A stretch of DNA of 64,000 nucleotides. Source: Allocoprobacillus sp002160865 (GTDB lineage Bacteria; Bacillota_I; Bacilli_A; Erysipelotrichales; Coprobacillaceae). Of the stretch, positions 60,809 to 64,000 are shown in pieces. Where the stretch lies: the NCBI RefSeq assembly GCF_042850985.1, contig NZ_AP031415.1:2356001-2420000 (forward strand). The letters are read 5' to 3'. The translations under genes were made by a program, and so were the position numbers. The notes beneath the pieces were generated by a model. It saw only the letters and a program-made list of their open reading frames with translations, did not search any database and was not told the DNA's origin. How positions within the stretch are numbered: position 1 is the first letter of the stretch; every line of letters starts with the position of its first letter.

Positions 60809-61430
60809 GTTTTGTATAAAATGAAGAAATCTTTTGTGCTAAAAGCTGGGGATTGTCAATATTGGCTTCATGTGATGCATGTTCAATGATTTCAAAACAA
60901 CTTCCATAAATATGTCCATTTAGTAATTGACATCCTTTTTTATTATGTGTATCTTTTTCACCACATAAAAGAAGTGTCGGACATTGAATAAGTTCCAAAT
61001 CCTTTGAGATATTCATATGCGTCATAGATTGTACCAATGAAATAAAATCTTTCTTTTTGCTTCCCATTTTTTCAAAGGTTGATTGAGGCATCAAATGAAA
61101 CATAAGATTTTGTATACCAAACAGTAAACGAGGAATCTTGTAAGGAGTACCAATGATAATAAGTGATTGAATATGTTGAGGATATGTTTTCGCAAAATCC
61201 ATAGCTAAAATACCACCTAATGATAAGCCACAAAGAGAAACCTTTTCTTGAAATTGTAAACAATATTGTACAAAAGATTCAAAAAGATTTTCATAAGTAA
61301 AGTCTTGATTTTGTAAAAGTTGGTATAAAGATACTTTTTTGACTTTCATTTTCTTTTGCAGCAATAAACTTTCTACTTGATTCCAGCTTGTTTCATCCTG
61401 TCCTAAACCATGTATTAAAATATAAACCAT
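60798..61430 (-). CDS. Alpha/beta hydrolase
   Basis: 210-residue alpha/beta hydrolase. Oxyanion-hole IHGLGQDE at the start, nucleophile Ser in LCGLSLGGIL, acid Asp in LCGEKDTHN and catalytic His in EHASHEANID. Short cap region. The substrate is unknown. No strong ribosome site; it begins 6 bases after the SUFU-domain gene, so it is probably coupled to it. Confidence 0.9.
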   Translation of the reverse strand: MVYILIHGLGQDETSWNQVESLLLQKKMKVKKVSLYQLLQNQDFTYENLFESFVQYCLQFQEKVSLCGLSLGGILAMDFAKTYPQHIQSLIIIGTPYKIPRLLFGIQNLMFHLMPQSTFEKMGSKKKDFISLVQSMTHMNISKDLELIQCPTLLLCGEKDTHNKKGCQLLNGHIYGSCFEIIEHASHEANIDNPQLLAQKISSFYTKQKA

Positions 61431-61436
61431 TTGACT

Positions 61437-62081
61437 TTAGATTACAGATTGTCTTTGATAATCTGTGATATCTCCTATTTTTTGATATAGTTCTTTGACT
61501 GTACATTGATGATTTTGTAACGCTTGAAGTTCTTGGTTAGTTGCTCCAATGAGTTCAATAAAATCCACTTTGCCAAAAGGTGTGACAATGGTTTGAATAT
61601 CCGAATCCAATGCTGTTATAAATCCCGTCAACAATGATGTTTGTTGAATATCCATACCTTCTTTTTGCCCAGTATAAATATATTCATATTCTCTAAATAC
61701 TTCACCATTTTGAAAAGTGATTCTTGCAAGTGTCTGGAGAATTCCACAAATACCACTTATTTGTGCATCATCATCGCCATAACCTTTCTTTAATTTTAAA
61801 GTGAATTCCATTCCATAACCACTGATCTTTGGATCAGAAGATTCTTTTTCATAAAGTTCTGATAATCCAAAAGTCACAAAATGCCAATAATCTCCTCCAT
61901 CATAAATACTTATCCCATCCAATGGATCATTGCCACCTAATTTCCAACTGACTAATGTGCCATAATGCAAAGGTTCTTTTTGATTGGGGTAGACTTTTTC
62001 ACATGCTTCTACAATGGCATCCCATCCCTCTGTCATCTTGGATGATGTATCTTTTTTCTTCCATTTATCAAAGAGGCTCAT
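61437..62081 (-). CDS. Suppressor-of-fused (SUFU) domain protein
   Basis: 214 residues with a bacterial SUFU domain: GWDAIVEACEKVYPNQKEPL, LGGNDPLDGISIYDGGDYWH and FVTFGLSELYEKESSDPK are its hallmarks. In bacteria SUFU domains are often found in immunity proteins or as stand-alone proteins of unknown role. Ribosome site AGGAGGG. It lies between a small alarmone synthetase and a hydrolase; no toxin gene is seen. Confidence 0.88.
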   Translation of the reverse strand: MSLFDKWKKKDTSSKMTEGWDAIVEACEKVYPNQKEPLHYGTLVSWKLGGNDPLDGISIYDGGDYWHFVTFGLSELYEKESSDPKISGYGMEFTLKLKKGYGDDDAQISGICGILQTLARITFQNGEVFREYEYIYTGQKEGMDIQQTSLLTGFITALDSDIQTIVTPFGKVDFIELIGATNQELQALQNHQCTVKELYQKIGDITDYQRQSVI

Positions 62082-62121
62082 ACAATCCCTCCTATCCTAT
62101 TTGTTTCATTATACCATAACT

Positions 62122-62745
62122 TTAGAAAGTATGCTTTTTTTGATAAACCTTCTGATATATTTTTTGCATTTGTAAATCTGTTAAAGCTATACGCTTTGCA
62201 CACTCTTTTAACTCATCTTGAATGTCTTTAGAAACCGGTTCTTTATTTTTATAAAGAATATCATGTTCTAAACTTGCCCAACAATCCATCGCAATAGTAC
62301 GAAGCTGAATTTCAACTGGTATTTTTAATAAACCTTTTTGACAATAAACACGCACCTCTACAACAAGATGTAAAGATTGATAACCACTTTCTTTAGGATA
62401 ATCAATATAATTCACTTTCTTTAATAAATGAATATCTTCATGCATAATCAATAACTGAGAGATATATTGAATATCATTAATATAATGACAAATCACTCTT
62501 AATCCTGCTATGTCATGAAGATATTTTAATGATTCAATAGTCACTGGATAATGTTTACGATTCATTTTTTCTTCAATACTTTCAAGAGATTTAATTCTTG
62601 ATTGAATTTGATGAATAGGACTATAACCATGAAAGCATTTTAATTCATCGTCAATAGCTTCTAACTTTGTTTGAATGAGATTTGCAGCACTACGATAAGG
62701 CTGCATGTAATCATAGTAGCTTTTATAATCTTGAAATATCTTCAT
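62122..62745 (-). CDS. Small alarmone synthetase (RelQ/YjbM-like)
   Basis: GTP pyrophosphokinase family protein of 207 residues making (p)ppGpp, synthetase domain only. Motifs: DIAGLRVICHYINDIQYI, YIDYPKESGYQSLHLVVE and PVEIQLRTIAMDCWASLEHD. No hydrolase (HD) or regulatory domains, as in RelP/RelQ. Start preceded by GGTGA. Regulation by transcription is usual for this class; no clear promoter was identified here. Confidence 0.93.
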   Translation of the reverse strand: MKIFQDYKSYYDYMQPYRSAANLIQTKLEAIDDELKCFHGYSPIHQIQSRIKSLESIEEKMNRKHYPVTIESLKYLHDIAGLRVICHYINDIQYISQLLIMHEDIHLLKKVNYIDYPKESGYQSLHLVVEVRVYCQKGLLKIPVEIQLRTIAMDCWASLEHDILYKNKEPVSKDIQDELKECAKRIALTDLQMQKIYQKVYQKKHTF

Positions 62746-62815
62746 TTATCATCACCAAATTTATCATAAATGATACTTATATAGAAATCATCATGTAAAA
62801 ATGGGAAATATTGTG

Positions 62816-63838
62816 CTAATCTTTGTGCAACATATAATCTGTAATGTTGATTCCATTTTTCATGGCATATAAAATATTATCTTTATCTTCAATATAAGGA
62901 ACTTTTGCTTCTAAGATTGCAGCAATATATCTTGAATCATCATCTAATGTCATAGGCCAAAAGAAATAGAACTTTTTACCATCACGAAAATGAAATTCAA
63001 AATCTGATTCATAAACTTCATAAGCGATTGGTGCACCTATATTCATATATTTAAGATTTGTATAAATACAAACTTTAGTTATATCCTCATAACGATAAAA
63101 CTTCATAATATCCTTATCTTTGTCTACTAATACCGCAAGGAAATATTTAAGATTCGCTACTAACCCATTAAATTGATAATAACGAATACCCTCACTCAAA
63201 AACTCTACAGACTGATCTAAACAGTTATCTGTCATTGCTGCAAAACTTTGACGAAATGCTGTCGCAATCATTAAAATCAATAAAACAATAAACAAAACTA
63301 ATAAAAGAAGAATACGCACCCATATCAAAGGAATAACCTTAGACATCCATAATGTAAACACAACCGATAAAATAGCAGAAGAAAATGCAGCAACAACCAA
63401 CTGTCTTTTTGCCCATGCTTTGGTTAGCTTTCTACCTAATGATACTGCACTTGTTGTTTTTTGATAGCCAAGTTTCCAGTTTTTAGCATCAACTTCAATA
63501 TTTTCTAAAGCTGGAATTAAAGGTAAATCTTTATCATGGTAGTTATCAATTGTCTTTTTCACTTCTTTTAAACTTTCTATTTGATGTTCTAGATGTATTT
63601 GATTGACTTTTAAACACTCATGAAAATCTAATTCACCATTTATAATTGCTTTAACATCATCTATAGAAATATCTAACCCTCTTAAAAACTTCACTAATTT
63701 TAATGTTTGAATATCTTCATCACTATAATTACGATAACCATTGCTATCTCTTTGAGGTGTAACCAACCCTTCTTTTTCATAATAACGAATAGTATGTTTT
63801 GAAAGTTTTAATTCCTTCTCTAAATCACTTGTTTTCAT
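62816..63838 (-). CDS. MerR-type regulator with membrane segments
   Basis: 340 residues from ATG 63838. N-terminal MerR helix-turn-helix (LEKELKLSKHTIRYYEKEGL, then GYRNYSDEDIQTLKLVKFLR), a coiled linker, two TM helices (about 150-170 and 176-196), and a C-terminal cytosolic-looking domain (FRDGKKFYFFWPM). A membrane-tethered one-component regulator is unusual. It overlaps by 14 bases a tandem paralogue that runs off the window edge. Confidence 0.82.
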   Translation of the reverse strand: MKTSDLEKELKLSKHTIRYYEKEGLVTPQRDSNGYRNYSDEDIQTLKLVKFLRGLDISIDDVKAIINGELDFHECLKVNQIHLEHQIESLKEVKKTIDNYHDKDLPLIPALENIEVDAKNWKLGYQKTTSAVSLGRKLTKAWAKRQLVVAAFSSAILSVVFTLWMSKVIPLIWVRILLLLVLFIVLLILMIATAFRQSFAAMTDNCLDQSVEFLSEGIRYYQFNGLVANLKYFLAVLVDKDKDIMKFYRYEDITKVCIYTNLKYMNIGAPIAYEVYESDFEFHFRDGKKFYFFWPMTLDDDSRYIAAILEAKVPYIEDKDNILYAMKNGINITDYMLHKD

Positions 63839-64000
63839 ATCCCTTATCCTCACTATTATTTTTACTCATCATATAATCAGTTATATTTAAACCATTTTTC
63901 ATGGCATATAAAACGTTATCTTTATCTTCTATACAAGAAACTTTTGCTTCTAAAATAGCCCCAATATATCTGGCATCATCGTCCAAAATCATTGGATAGT
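63825..64000 (-). CDS. C-terminal end of a second MerR-type membrane protein
   Basis: The last 57 codons of a gene entering from the right edge: PMILDDDARYIGAILEAKVS, CIEDKDNVLYAMKNGLNITD and YMMSKNNSEDKGYENK to TGA at 63825. It matches the C-terminus of the 62816-63838 product (PMTLDDDSRYIAAILEAKVP) almost residue by residue, so the two are tandem duplicates. Confidence 0.8.
   Translation of the reverse strand, partial: YPMILDDDARYIGAILEAKVSCIEDKDNVLYAMKNGLNITDYMMSKNNSEDKGYENK

Overview
The window looks like a chromosome segment of a low-GC Firmicute. Gene content (DegV, DUF4250, DUF2262, type III glutamine synthetase, GlnRS beside GltX) and the AT-rich codon use suggest a gut Erysipelotrichia/Coprobacillaceae-like bacterium. 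This placement is an inference from gene content, not a phylogeny. No rRNA, tRNA, CRISPR array, intact transposase or integrase was seen.

Layout. 1-8.7 kb: the end of a CapA-like gene, a 6-phospho-beta-glucosidase, a helicase with membrane segments behind degV, and a two-gene ABC transporter. 8.7-12.5 kb: pssA-psd-parA-parB run as one minus-strand set, followed by an hsp20 gene whose sigma-A promoter overlaps a CIRCE-like operator. 12.6-17.1 kb: accessory island A, a row of small minus-strand genes (HIT, 4-TM protein, acetyltransferases, DUF2262, two glycine-zipper proteins, one frameshifted gene). 17.1-22.6 kb: vanY-dut-capA, a flavodoxin, a phospholipase C-like protein and an MFS transporter.

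22.6-40.1 kb is the metabolic core. carA-carB sits behind a leader-peptide attenuator. Next to it is a six-gene nitrogen operon read from one promoter: glnN, asnB, gltB, gltD, amt, PII. Divergent from that operon is purF, whose mRNA starts with a long hairpin leader. Four glutamine amidotransferases (CarA, AsnB, GltB, PurF) therefore lie within about 15 kb of the enzymes that take up ammonium and make glutamine.

40.1-46.6 kb is accessory island B. It holds a broken membrane gene, an AlbA_2-type regulator behind a strikingly regular operator array, an ATPase gene with one in-frame stop, a glycosyltransferase and several small membrane or zinc-ribbon genes. Islands A and B share paralogous genes and share short near-palindromic elements at gene junctions, which suggests a common pool of exchangeable cassettes. 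46.6-50.1 kb: a second, unpaired carB with a leader peptide and terminator homologous to those of carA-carB. 50.1-64 kb: ilvA, a decayed phosphoesterase, an Rpn nuclease-like gene, a HAD phosphatase set, rhomboid/Ig-like/YaiI genes, ispF-gltX divergent from glnS, a small alarmone synthetase with a SUFU-domain protein, and two tandem MerR-type membrane proteins, the last cut by the window edge.

Most interesting signals: (1) the paired carA/carB2 attenuators, in which the leader ORF has a nearly identical U-rich end and its stop codon abuts the terminator stem; (2) six alternating heptamers spaced exactly 16 bp apart before the AlbA_2 regulator; (3) the repeated junction elements in islands A and B; (4) the structured purF leader. 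Start sites were re-chosen by ribosome binding site where noted.
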